Below, piece by piece: positions 28,339 to 36,507 of a stretch of 64,000 bases of DNA. Each line of letters begins with the position of its first letter. Positions within the stretch are counted from its first letter, which is position 1. Origin of the DNA: Myxococcaceae bacterium. GTDB lineage: Bacteria > Myxococcota > Myxococcia > Myxococcales > Myxococcaceae. The notes below the pieces were generated by a model. The model had not been told where the DNA came from. It searched no databases and saw only the letters and a list, made by a program, of their open reading frames with translations. The stretch lies in NCBI GenBank assembly GCA_016793095.1, contig JAEUJQ010000045.1, forward strand, positions 186,001-250,000, read 5' to 3'. The position numbers and the translations under genes were made by a program.

Positions 28339-28965
28339 TCACAGATTGATGAGGCCGCGGCGCGCGGCGCGAACCACCGCCTCGACCCGCTTCTGCGCGT
28401 CCATCTTCTGGAGGATCGAGTTCACGTGGAACTTCGCCGTGTGCTCGCTGATGGAGAGCTTCGCGGCGATCTGCTTGTTCGACAGGCCCTCGGCCAGCAG
28501 CACCAACACCTCGTGCTCGCGAGGCGTGAGGTTGTCGTCGATGGAGCGCGCTCCCGGCTCGACTGCGGACTGGGCGGTGCTGGCGTTCAACCAGCCCGGC
28601 TCGGTGACCGTGAGGCCCTTCTGGACGGCGGCGATGGCCACCTCGAGCTTGGCGGCTGACGAGTTCCGGGGAATGACGGCCTGCGCGCCTGCGGCGAGGG
28701 CGTCGGCGACGTGCTCCTTCTCTGCGAGCGCGAGCAACGGCCGCTTGAGCTGCAGGTTCTTCATCTCGGCGAGCGCCTTCGGAGGATCGCGCGTGACGTC
28801 GACGACAATAACGTCAGCCTGCGCCACCCGCGCGGCGATCTCGAGGTTGCTCTCGACCGGACTCAGGATGAACCGATCGGTCTGTTCGGCCAGGGACTCA
28901 ACGAGGCTGTGGTCGGCCTGAACCACGACTCGCAACGGCATGATCTGGGGAGGAAGTCCGCGCAT
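28339..28965 (-). CDS. LuxR/NarL-type response regulator with atypical receiver
   Basis: 208 residues. The N-terminal half has the receiver fold with the phosphoacceptor candidate D56 in VIVVDVT, but the acidic pair usual after strand 1 is replaced by QAD and the conserved Lys region reads IPRNSS. The C-terminal LuxR helix-turn-helix (about 143-190) is standard: LTPREHEVL, GLSNKQIAA, SEHTAKFHV. Start chosen at 28965, where GGAG lies 5 bp upstream; a second Met nine codons in has no ribosome site. It may be controlled by something other than a histidine kinase. The crtY gene is divergent, 244 bp away. Confidence 0.87.
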   Translation of the reverse strand: MRGLPPQIMPLRVVVQADHSLVESLAEQTDRFILSPVESNLEIAARVAQADVIVVDVTRDPPKALAEMKNLQLKRPLLALAEKEHVADALAAGAQAVIPRNSSAAKLEVAIAAVQKGLTVTEPGWLNASTAQSAVEPGARSIDDNLTPREHEVLVLLAEGLSNKQIAAKLSISEHTAKFHVNSILQKMDAQKRVEAVVRAARRGLINL

Positions 28966-29039
28966 GATGTCTCCACGAGTAACGCACCCTGCCTCATCGG
29001 CAAGGACCGCCGCCGCCGCCGCTCCTGACCCTCGACCCG

Positions 29040-29056
29040 TCACCTTCGACAGGTGA
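29040..29056. promoter_or_regulatory. Inverted repeat upstream of the lycopene cyclase gene
   Basis: A perfect 6-bp inverted repeat TCACCT-TCGAC-AGGTGA lies in the 244-bp divergent gap between the LuxR-type regulator and the lycopene cyclase. Its size suits a dimeric repressor or activator site. No regulator is assigned, and a chance occurrence cannot be excluded. Confidence 0.3.
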
Positions 29057-29209
29057 AATGCCCGGCCCTCAGGTTTGGTTTCGCGTCGCGCGGCAGGCTT
29101 CACACTTCTTCAACCCGTCGCAGGGTGGTCTTGTTCCCTGACGCGGGCCTTCTCAAGCGGCTGATACTTCTCGTGGAGATTCTCGGGCGTGCTGCTTACA
29201 GAGGGGCGC

Positions 29210-30334
29210 GTGCTGGACCTCATCCTGGTGGGCGGCGGGCTCGCGAACGGACTGATGGCGTGGAGGCTCCTCCAGCGCCGGCCAGATCTCGCCTTCGTGT
29301 TGCTCGAGGCTGGCCCGACGATCGGCGGCAACCACACCTGGAGCTTCCACGGCACCGACGTGACGAAGGCCCAGCTCGAGTGGCTGTGGGTGCTGGCCTC
29401 GAAGTCATGGCCCTCGCACGACGTGATCTTCGGCACCGGCGCGCGCCGCATCGGCGGCGGCTATCACTCGATCCGCAGCGAGGACTTCCACTGGAAGCTG
29501 GCGGAGCGGCTGGGCGAACGGCTGCGGGTGAAGACGAAGGTCGTCGCCCAGACGGCGTCGAGCGTGACGCTCTCGTCCGGCGAGACGCTGGAGGCGAAGG
29601 CGGTGATCGACGGCCGCGGCTTCTCGAGCGCGCCAGCGTGGCCGTGCGGCTACCAGAAGTTCCTGGGGCTCGACGTCGAGCTCACCGAACCGCACGGGCT
29701 CGAGGTGCCGCTGTTGATGGACGGGCGAGTCGATCAGCACGGCGCCTTCCGGTTCCTCTACCTGCTGCCGTGGGACGAGCGCCGGGTGCTGGTCGAAGAC
29801 ACCTCGTACGCAGACGACGCGAGCCTCGACCTGCCGGTGCTGCGCGCGCGCATTCGCGAGTACCTCGCCGAGCGCAAGCTGGTGGTGAAGACGGTGCTGC
29901 GCGAAGAGAGCGCGGCGCTCCCGATCCCCCTGCGCGGCGAGGCGCCCCGGCTCGAGGCGCCGACCATCGGCGTGGCGGCGGGCCTCTTCCACGCGACGAC
30001 GGGCTACTCGTTGCCGTTCGCGGCCTCGATGGCCGACGCGCTCGCGTCGCGCAGCTCGTTCGAGGCGCCGGCGCTCACGACCTGGCTGCAGGGCGAGATC
30101 GACGCCCACTGGTCGGGGCAGGGCTTCTTCCGGCTGCTCAATCGCATGCTCTTCAAGGGCGCCGAGCCCGAGCAGCGGGTGCGGATCTTCGAGTCGTTCT
30201 ACCGCCACGACGAGGCGCTGATCGGCAGGTTCTACGCGGGTGCGCTCACGAGGTGGGACGTGCTCAAGGTGCTCGCGCGCGGAGCCCCCACGGTGCCGGG
30301 GCCCCGGGCGGTGCGGGCCGCGCTGGGAAGCTGA
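29210..30334 (+). CDS. crtY: Lycopene beta-cyclase (CrtY type)
   Basis: 374 residues from GTG at 29210 (GAGG 5 bp upstream); a GTG 21 bp earlier is possible. The N-terminal dinucleotide motif DLILVGGGLANGL is followed by the family hallmark GGNHTWSFH (near 40-48) and a later GYSLPFA. It forms beta-ionone rings on lycopene to give carotenoids. This is the single-polypeptide CrtY form rather than the two small heterodimeric cyclase subunits known from Myxococcus. No other carotenoid gene is nearby, so it is an isolated pathway gene. It converges on the peroxidase gene with 4 bp between stops. Confidence 0.93.
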   Translation: MLDLILVGGGLANGLMAWRLLQRRPDLAFVLLEAGPTIGGNHTWSFHGTDVTKAQLEWLWVLASKSWPSHDVIFGTGARRIGGGYHSIRSEDFHWKLAERLGERLRVKTKVVAQTASSVTLSSGETLEAKAVIDGRGFSSAPAWPCGYQKFLGLDVELTEPHGLEVPLLMDGRVDQHGAFRFLYLLPWDERRVLVEDTSYADDASLDLPVLRARIREYLAERKLVVKTVLREESAALPIPLRGEAPRLEAPTIGVAAGLFHATTGYSLPFAASMADALASRSSFEAPALTTWLQGEIDAHWSGQGFFRLLNRMLFKGAEPEQRVRIFESFYRHDEALIGRFYAGALTRWDVLKVLARGAPTVPGPRAVRAALGS

Positions 30335-30338
30335 CGCG

Positions 30339-31373
30339 TCAGGTTGGATCGGGCTTCGGCGTGTCCTTGCCCGAAGGCAACGGGTCGGGCGCGGTGACGT
30401 TCTTCGGCAGCTCGCCGGTCAGCGCCTTGAGGAAGGTGATCACCGACGAGACCTCCTCCGGGGTCAGATCCTTCCCCAGCTGGTAGCGGCCCATGAAGCG
30501 CACGACCTCGTCGAGGGTCTTCAGCGAGCCGTCATGCAGGTACGGCGCGGTCTTCTCGACGTTGCGCAGCGACGGCACACGGAAGCGGTTGCGGTCGTCC
30601 TCGCGCTTCGTGACCTCGAAGCGCCCCGGATCCGCCATGAACTCGGGCGGCACCTTCGCGGCGAAGCCGAGCGCCTGGTACATGCCGCCGCCGACGCCCT
30701 CTCCCTTGTGGCACACCATGCAGCCGAGGCTCATGAAGGTGAGCAGGCCCTGGCGCTCCTCTTCACTGAGCGCCTTCTCGTTGCCCTTGAGGTAGGCGTC
30801 GAAGCGGCTCGGCGTCACGAGGGTGCGCTCGAAGGCGGCGATCGCGAGTGTGATGGTCTCGAAGGTGATCGGCTCCTTCGCGTCAGGGAAGGCCTTCGCG
30901 AACAGCGGCGAGTAGCCGGGGATCGACCGGATCACCTTCTCGACCGCGGCCGCGTCGGGCATCGCCATCTCCACGGGATTGAGGATGGGCCCCTTCGCCT
31001 GCTCCTCGAGGCTGGCGGCGCGCCCGTCCCAGAAGAGGCCGACGTGCGCGCCGGCGTTGTAGGCGCTGGGCGAATTTCGTCGGCCCAGCTGCCCCTTGTG
31101 CCCGGGGCTCTTCGGCAGCCCATCGACGCCAAAGCGCTGCAGATCGTGACAGGTGGCGCACGAGAGGGTCTGACCCTTCGAGAGCCGGCGCTCGAAGAAC
31201 AGCAGGCGACCCAGCTCGACCTTCGCCTGCGTCACCGGGTTCTCGGGCGACTCGTACTTCGCGGGCAGCGGCTTGAAGATCATCATCGCCGCTTCGTGCA
31301 TGCTGGGAGACTCGGCGAACGAAGCTCCCGCGAGCCCCACCACCGCGACCGCAATCCGTCGGCTGATTCGCAT
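30339..31373 (-). CDS. Di-haem cytochrome c peroxidase (MauG/CcpA-like)
   Basis: 344 residues with a signal peptide (IAVAVVGLAGASFA). Two c-haem sites are visible: CATCH at 72-76 and CMVCH at 218-222. Family landmarks include ELGRLLFFERRLS, RRNSPSAYN, FWDGRAASLEEQA and VPSLRN. It would reduce peroxide in the periplasm with electrons from a small cytochrome; the next gene encodes one. ATG at 31373 is preferred over the GTG one codon upstream because GGAGG is 7 bp before it. Confidence 0.92.
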   Translation of the reverse strand: MRISRRIAVAVVGLAGASFAESPSMHEAAMMIFKPLPAKYESPENPVTQAKVELGRLLFFERRLSKGQTLSCATCHDLQRFGVDGLPKSPGHKGQLGRRNSPSAYNAGAHVGLFWDGRAASLEEQAKGPILNPVEMAMPDAAAVEKVIRSIPGYSPLFAKAFPDAKEPITFETITLAIAAFERTLVTPSRFDAYLKGNEKALSEEERQGLLTFMSLGCMVCHKGEGVGGGMYQALGFAAKVPPEFMADPGRFEVTKREDDRNRFRVPSLRNVEKTAPYLHDGSLKTLDEVVRFMGRYQLGKDLTPEEVSSVITFLKALTGELPKNVTAPDPLPSGKDTPKPDPT

Positions 31374-31407
31374 CACGCGCCCTCCTCTGCCACGTGGAAA
31401 GTCATGC

Positions 31408-31872
31408 TCACCGCTTTGGCTTTGGCGCTGGCTTGAAGCGCAACACGTGGCTGGCGAGGTCCCTCACGTCCGGGTCGGTGAGCGTGCCGCCCCACGACAC
31501 CATCAGCGGCGACTTGCCGTGCGTGGGACCGCCGTCACGGATCACCTGGTAGACCCACTCGGGCGTGAGCCGGTCGGCGTTCTTCGCGTCGGTGAAGTTG
31601 GTCGGGCGCGGATCGAGCTTCGCGGCGACGGCGGCAGTGCCGTCTCCTTTGCCCTTCGGGCCGTGGCAGCTCGCGCACAGCTGGTCGAACTTCTTCTTCC
31701 CCTTCTTCGGATCGCCGTTGAGCACGAACGGCACGCCCGCGTCGACGGGAGCCGCAGGGGCAGCGCCGGCATCGGTCGCTGGAGGCGCGAGCTGAGCACC
31801 CGCGTCGGCCGGCGGCGCGGCGAACGCAGGCGCGGTGAGGACCAGGGCGAAGGACACCAGACGCGTCTTCAT
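31408..31872 (-). CDS. Class I cytochrome c
   Basis: 154 residues. A signal peptide (VSFALVLTAPAFA) is followed by a Pro/Ala-rich linker (20-50) with repeated DAG, then a c-type domain with CASCHGPKGKGDG (C66, C69, H70) and a probable axial Met in SPLMVSW near 125. The linker may tether the haem domain away from the membrane. Located 34 bp upstream of the di-haem peroxidase on the same strand, it is the likely electron donor. Confidence 0.88.
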   Translation of the reverse strand: MKTRLVSFALVLTAPAFAAPPADAGAQLAPPATDAGAAPAAPVDAGVPFVLNGDPKKGKKKFDQLCASCHGPKGKGDGTAAVAAKLDPRPTNFTDAKNADRLTPEWVYQVIRDGGPTHGKSPLMVSWGGTLTDPDVRDLASHVLRFKPAPKPKR

Positions 31873-31964
31873 GGAAGCTCCAGGCGGGGCGAGGAGCGCC
31901 CGCGCGGAGCCGATTTACTTCACCGCCCCTGCCTCGCACACAGGAGCGAACGAGCAGTGTCAGC

Positions 31965-33140
31965 TCAACCTGACGCCTCCGCCTGCCCGATGAGCGCCTC
32001 GTGCAGGCCCTTCGTCAGCGCCTTCGCCTGTGCGCGCGAGGTGACGACGGTGAGCTGCAGGGCCGAGCTGGCCATCGCGACGACCGGCGCTGCCAGGGCA
32101 TGCGCGACCGTCAGCGCCTTGCGCAGCACGAGGGCGTCGGCGTGCAGGCCGGTGCCGACGCAGGTGACGGTGCCGAGATCGTCGAGCACGGTGACGCCGG
32201 CGGGCAGCTTCTGGCGCAGCGCCTCGGGGCCGTGCACGTCCTGGAGCGGCACCAGCACGAGCGTGCGACCGCTCGCGTCGAAGGACACGCTGCGGGGCTT
32301 TACCTGGTTCGCGTCGAGCAGCTCGAGCAGCGCGTCGGGTGGGCCCTGCACGCAGAACGCCCACACGTCGGCCTCGCAGGTGACGCCGCGCACGCGGCCC
32401 TTCTCTCCCGGCGTGGGCTGAATGCGCGTGCCGGTGCCGGCGGCGTGCGTGGACTTCGCGTGAATGACGATGCCGTGCTCGCGCGCGAACTCGACGGCCT
32501 GCGCGTTGAGCACCTTCGCGCCGGCGGTGGCGAGCTCCTGCATCTCTTCGGGTGAGATCGCGTCGAGCTTCTTCGCGCTCGGCACCACGCGGGGATCGGC
32601 CGAGAACACGCCGTCGACGTCGGAGTAGATCTCGCAGTCGGCGTGGAGCGCCGCCGCCAGCGCCACGGCCGAGGTGTCGGAGCCGCCGCGGCCCAGCGTC
32701 GTCACTTCCTTCCCGCGCGAGACGCCCTGGTAGCCGGCGACGATCACCACCTTGCCCTGCCCCAGCGCCTCCTCGAGCCGCGCGGGCCTCACCTCGACGA
32801 TGCGCGCCTGGCTGTGCGTGTCGTCCGTGATGATGCCGGACTGGCTGCCGGTGAAGCTGATCGCCGGAACGCCGAGCTCGTGCAGCGCCATCGACATGAG
32901 CGCCATCGAGATGCGCTCGCCGCAGGTCAGCAGCATGTCGAGCTCGCGCCGCGGCGGATCGGGGCTGATCTGCTTCGCCAGCGCGAGCAGCTCGTCCGTC
33001 GTGTCGCCCATCGCCGACACCACCACCACCAGCTGCCAGCCCTCGTCGCGGCGCGCCTTCACCCGCTCGGCCACCTTGCGGATCTTCTCGACGCTGCTGA
33101 CCGACGAACCACCGAACTTCTGGACGACGATGCGGGCCAT
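31965..33140 (-). CDS. lysC: Aspartate kinase
   Basis: 391 residues. The kinase domain begins [11 protein letters not shown] and has [22 protein letters not shown] and the C-terminal pair of ACT domains (about 270-391) that bind Lys or Thr for feedback control. It phosphorylates aspartate at the start of Lys, Met, Thr and diaminopimelate synthesis. The ATG at 33140 has GGAGG upstream. A promoter-like pair is described separately. The gene is monofunctional, without a homoserine dehydrogenase fusion. Confidence 0.96.
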   Translation of the reverse strand: MARIVVQKFGGSSVSSVEKIRKVAERVKARRDEGWQLVVVVSAMGDTTDELLALAKQISPDPPRRELDMLLTCGERISMALMSMALHELGVPAISFTGSQSGIITDDTHSQARIVEVRPARLEEALGQGKVVIVAGYQGVSRGKEVTTLGRGGSDTSAVALAAALHADCEIYSDVDGVFSADPRVVPSAKKLDAISPEEMQELATAGAKVLNAQAVEFAREHGIVIHAKSTHAAGTGTRIQPTPGEKGRVRGVTCEADVWAFCVQGPPDALLELLDANQVKPRSVSFDASGRTLVLVPLQDVHGPEALRQKLPAGVTVLDDLGTVTCVGTGLHADALVLRKALTVAHALAAPVVAMASSALQLTVVTSRAQAKALTKGLHEALIGQAEASG

Positions 33141-33170
33141 GTGGCCTCCGTGACACGCGAGGGCGCGACC

Positions 33171-33199
33171 GCTGTACCGCAGTGCACCGGGCTCGCCAA
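33171..33199 (-). promoter_or_regulatory. Putative sigma-70-type promoter for lysC
   Basis: On the minus strand TTGGCG (33199-33194) and TACAGC (33176-33171) are separated by 17 bp. The -10 element ends about 30 bp before the lysC ATG. Consensus match is moderate and rests on pattern only. Confidence 0.45.
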
Positions 33200-33247
33200 C
33201 GCGCACGACGGGAATACGAGCGGACGCAAAGCTGTTCGACGCTGTCT

Positions 33248-33262
33248 TTGGCGGCTCGCCAA
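33248..33262. promoter_or_regulatory. Inverted repeat between the lysC and gld-type operons
   Basis: TTGGCG-GCT-CGCCAA is a perfect 6-bp inverted repeat with a 3-bp centre. Its right part, GGCTCGCCAAC (33253-33263), recurs exactly at 33190-33200, overlapping the putative lysC -35. It lies about 28 bp upstream of the operon -35. An operator shared by both divergent units is possible. Confidence 0.35.
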
Positions 33263-33289
33263 CCTTTCAAAATCACTCGACTATTCCGA

Positions 33290-33317
33290 TTGACTTGGAG
33301 GGCCTCGTCCCTACAGT
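33290..33317 (+). promoter_or_regulatory. Putative sigma-70-type promoter of the gld-type ABC operon
   Basis: TTGACT (33290-33295) and TACAGT (33312-33317) with a 16-bp spacer; the -10 ends 38 bp before the ATG of the ATPase gene. This is the clearest housekeeping-type promoter in the window. Confidence 0.55.
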
Positions 33318-33355
33318 GCGCGCGCTTTGAAGCAGGCCCCTGGAGGTCCCTCCGC

Positions 33356-34072
33356 ATGGCGATGATCGAGGTCGAGCGCCTCACGAAGAAGTACCGCGAG
33401 CGGGTCGCGATCGACGCGCTCACGTTCCAGATCCAGGAAGGGAAGATCGTCGGCTTCCTGGGCCCGAACGGCGCGGGCAAGTCGACGACGATGAAGATCC
33501 TCACGGGCTTCATGCCAGCGACCGAGGGCAAGGCGCGGGTGGCGGGCTTCGACGTGTTCGAGAAGCCGCTCGAGGCGAAGCGGCAGATCGGCTACCTGCC
33601 CGAGACGCCGCCGCTGTACCCCGAGTTGACGGTGAGGGGCTTCCTCAAGTTCGTCGCCGAATTGAAGGGCGTGCCGCGCGGCCAGGTGAAGAGCGAGATC
33701 GACCGCGTCGCGAAGGGCACCGGCATCACCAGCGAGCTCGATCGGCTGAACTCCGCGCTCTCGAAGGGCTACCGGCAGCGCGTGGGCATCGCGCAGGCGC
33801 TCATCGGCAACCCGAAGCTCCTCATCCTCGACGAGCCGACCGAAGGCCTCGACCCGCGTCAGCGCGCCGAGGTGCTGCAGCTCATCAAGGGGCTCGCCGG
33901 CCAGCACACCGTCGTGCTCTCGACGCACATCCTCGCGGAGGTGAAGACCATCTGCGAGCAGGTGCTCATCATCCACCGCGGGAAGATCGTGGCCGACGAG
34001 TCGATGGCCAACCTCACCGGCGGCAGAGAGAACGGCCTCGAAGAGAAGTTCATCCAGCTCACCGCCACCTGA
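33356..34072 (+). CDS. ABC transporter ATPase (GldA-like)
   Basis: 238 residues with Walker A GPNGAGKST (36-44), signature LSKGYRQR, Walker B LLILDEPTEGLDP and switch STH. The layout matches the ATPases paired with GldF/GldG-type proteins. ATG at 33356 follows TGGAGG; a longer upstream frame has no support. It is the first gene of a four-gene operon with gaps of 12, 4 and 16 bp. In Bacteroidetes the homologous complex is needed for gliding; in Proteobacteria and Myxococcota homologues exist without proven substrate. Confidence 0.93.
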   Translation: MAMIEVERLTKKYRERVAIDALTFQIQEGKIVGFLGPNGAGKSTTMKILTGFMPATEGKARVAGFDVFEKPLEAKRQIGYLPETPPLYPELTVRGFLKFVAELKGVPRGQVKSEIDRVAKGTGITSELDRLNSALSKGYRQRVGIAQALIGNPKLLILDEPTEGLDPRQRAEVLQLIKGLAGQHTVVLSTHILAEVKTICEQVLIIHRGKIVADESMANLTGGRENGLEEKFIQLTAT

Positions 34073-34084
34073 TCGGGACTCCTC

Positions 34085-34912
34085 ATGCGAAACATCCTCG
34101 CGATCGCGAAGAAGGAGATGACGGTCTACCTGACCACCCCCTGGGCGTGGATCGTCTTCACCTTCGTCAGCTTCGTCTCGTCGTTCTTCTTCATCGGCCT
34201 GCTGGTGCAGTTCAAGCAGGCGCACGAGCAGATCCGCCTCATGCAGGGAGGGTGGGAACAGGTCGGGGCCGAGGCCCAGTTCCTGCGCAACCTCACGGAC
34301 GGCGTGGTGATGCCGCTCTACTCCACGATGCTCGTCGTGCTGCTCTTCGTGGTGCCGTTCCTCTCCGCGCGGCTGTTCGCCGAGGAGCGTCGCCAGAAGA
34401 CGTTCGAGCTCTTGATGACGGCGCCGGTCACCAGCACCGAGATCGTGCTCGGGAAGTACCTCGGCGGGCTCGTCATCATCGGCGCGACGGTCAGCGTGAC
34501 GCTCGTCTACCCGCTGGTCCTGGCGATGTTCGGCTCCTCGTTCTCGGCCACGACGTCAGAGAAGACCGCAACGCTGGAGTGGGTGACGGTGTTGCTCGGC
34601 TTCGGGGCCCTGGTGCTCTTCGGCGCCACCGTGCTGGCGATCGGCAGCTTCGTCTCGTCGCTGACCGAGTCCGTCATCGTCGCGGGCCTCATCACCTTCG
34701 CCGTCTGCCTGGTGTGGATGATCGTGAAGATCGTCGCGCCGAACGCCGACGAGCCGTGGCGCAGCGTGCTCGATCACCTCGCCTTCGACGTGCAGCTGCG
34801 CAACCCGATGCGAGGCGTCTTCGAGCTGAAGCCGCTGGTCTTCTTCTCGAGCGTGATCGCGACCTTCCTGGTGTTGACGCACCGGTCGGTCGAGTCACGG
34901 CGGTGGGTGTGA
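34085..34912 (+). CDS. ABC-2 type permease (GldF-like)
   Basis: 275 residues with about six membrane helices (for example near 18-40, 80-96, 125-145, 160-190, 200-220, 245-262). An EERRQKTFELLMTAPV segment near 100-116 is the coupling region typical of ABC-2 permeases. It would form the membrane channel for the ATPase encoded upstream. The substrate is unknown. Confidence 0.9.
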   Translation: MRNILAIAKKEMTVYLTTPWAWIVFTFVSFVSSFFFIGLLVQFKQAHEQIRLMQGGWEQVGAEAQFLRNLTDGVVMPLYSTMLVVLLFVVPFLSARLFAEERRQKTFELLMTAPVTSTEIVLGKYLGGLVIIGATVSVTLVYPLVLAMFGSSFSATTSEKTATLEWVTVLLGFGALVLFGATVLAIGSFVSSLTESVIVAGLITFAVCLVWMIVKIVAPNADEPWRSVLDHLAFDVQLRNPMRGVFELKPLVFFSSVIATFLVLTHRSVESRRWV

Positions 34913-34916
34913 CGCC

Positions 34917-36491
34917 ATGCTGAAGACCCTCGGAAAAGTCGGTGGCGGCGTCGGCCTGCTCCTCACCCTCACCTCCTTCGTCACGCTCTTCGTCACCTCG
35001 GGCTCGATGATCGCCTTCGGGGTGAAGCTGGGCCTCGGCGTCGCGCTGCTCGCCCTCTGGGCGGTGACGAACTCGGACAAGATCTCGCTCTGGGCGCGCT
35101 CGGTCTTCTTCTTCGGCTCGTCGGCGGCGATCGGCGCGGTCTTCCTCGCGCTCATGGTCGCGGCCAACTTCATCGTCGCCCGCCGCAACCAGACGTGGGA
35201 CCTGACGAGCAAGAAGCTCTACTCCCTGTCCCAACAGACGCGCGACACGCTCAAGGACCTCAAGGAGCCGATCAACATCATCGTCTTCTCGACGGGAGAG
35301 CTCCCCGAGAGCCTCGACGATCTCTTCAAGCGGTTCGCGGCCGAGACCGAGAAGCTGACCTGGGAGCGCAAGGATCCGCGCAAGACGCCGGCGCTGGTCG
35401 CGAAGTACAAGATCCGCGAGCAGCAGTTCGCGGCGATCCTCGTGCGCAAGCCCGGCCAGAGTGACGAGAGCTCGACCGCCGCCAACCTGCCGAGGCTGGC
35501 CGACGCCGCCGAAGGCGAGCAGGAGCTGACCAACGCCCTCATCCGCCTCCAGACGGTCGGCGAACAGAAGGTCTACTTCCTCGAGGGTCACGGGGAGATC
35601 CCGCTCGAGCTCGAAGAGGGGGCGATGCCGCAGGCTCCTCAGCCGTCTCTGGCGAAGGTGAAGACCGCGTTCATGAACGAGGGTTACGTCTGCGAGTCGC
35701 TCAACCTCGCGAAGGACAACGCGATCCCCCAGGACGCGAAGGTGCTCGTCAGCGCCGGCGCGAAGTCCGCCTACACCGAGGGCGAGAAGCGCCTCATCGA
35801 GCAGTTCCTCGAAGAGGGCGGCCGCTTCCTCTACTTCGCCGAAGCCGGCTACGAGCCCAGCCTCGATCCCGTGCTCGCGAAGTACGGCCTGCAGATCGAC
35901 AACGGCGTCATCGCCGACCCGCGCGTCGATCCCGACCAGCCGTACCTGATCGTCGCTCCCTTCTACGGCGATCACGTCACGGTGGCCCCGCTCAAGGCGG
36001 GCAAGCTCAACCTCCTCTTCTTCTCGGCGCGGGCCATCACCGTGCTGCGCGAGGGCACGCTCCAGGGCGTCACGGCGCTCAACACCGTGCTCACCACGCC
36101 GGAGGCCTGGCTCGAGACGAAGCCTGATGAAGACCCGAAGCTCGACCCGGGCGAGAAGGCCGGCCAGCTGGGCGTCGTCGCGGTCTCGACCCGCGACTCC
36201 ACCGCTGCCAACAAGCGCTCCGAGCAGACGCGGATCGTCGCCTTCGGTGATTCGCAGGTGCTGCTGGATCTGTTCGCCCTCGAGGGCGATCGCAACCTCG
36301 TCCTGAACGCGATGGGCTGGCTGTCGAACCAGCCGAAGAAGCTCACCATTCGCCCGCCCGATCGCGACATCTCGTCGCTGCAGGTGGACGGCGCGATGCT
36401 GAGCAACATCCGCCTGGTGGTGATGGACGTGCTGCCGATGCTGCTGATCGGCGTCGGCCTCACGGTGTGGCTGACGCGGCGCTCGCGCTGA
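34917..36491 (+). CDS. GldG-like ABC auxiliary protein
   Basis: 524 residues. Two or three N-terminal membrane helices (about 8-50 and 60-90), then a large periplasmic region starting NQTWDLTSKKLYSLS, the usual start of the GldG/ABC_transp_aux domain, and a C-terminal helix (about 495-515) followed by TRRSR. The domain contains YFLEGHGE and a strand-rich fold related to the GATase-like part of this family. It starts 4 bp after the permease stop. Confidence 0.9.
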   Translation: MLKTLGKVGGGVGLLLTLTSFVTLFVTSGSMIAFGVKLGLGVALLALWAVTNSDKISLWARSVFFFGSSAAIGAVFLALMVAANFIVARRNQTWDLTSKKLYSLSQQTRDTLKDLKEPINIIVFSTGELPESLDDLFKRFAAETEKLTWERKDPRKTPALVAKYKIREQQFAAILVRKPGQSDESSTAANLPRLADAAEGEQELTNALIRLQTVGEQKVYFLEGHGEIPLELEEGAMPQAPQPSLAKVKTAFMNEGYVCESLNLAKDNAIPQDAKVLVSAGAKSAYTEGEKRLIEQFLEEGGRFLYFAEAGYEPSLDPVLAKYGLQIDNGVIADPRVDPDQPYLIVAPFYGDHVTVAPLKAGKLNLLFFSARAITVLREGTLQGVTALNTVLTTPEAWLETKPDEDPKLDPGEKAGQLGVVAVSTRDSTAANKRSEQTRIVAFGDSQVLLDLFALEGDRNLVLNAMGWLSNQPKKLTIRPPDRDISSLQVDGAMLSNIRLVVMDVLPMLLIGVGLTVWLTRRSR

Positions 36492-36507
36492 GGGCCGGGA
36501 GGGTCCG

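Noticed and set aside
33141-33355. Lysine riboswitch upstream of lysC
   Set aside because: The space between the promoter and lysC is about 30 bp, too short for the aptamer, and no such structure is visible.
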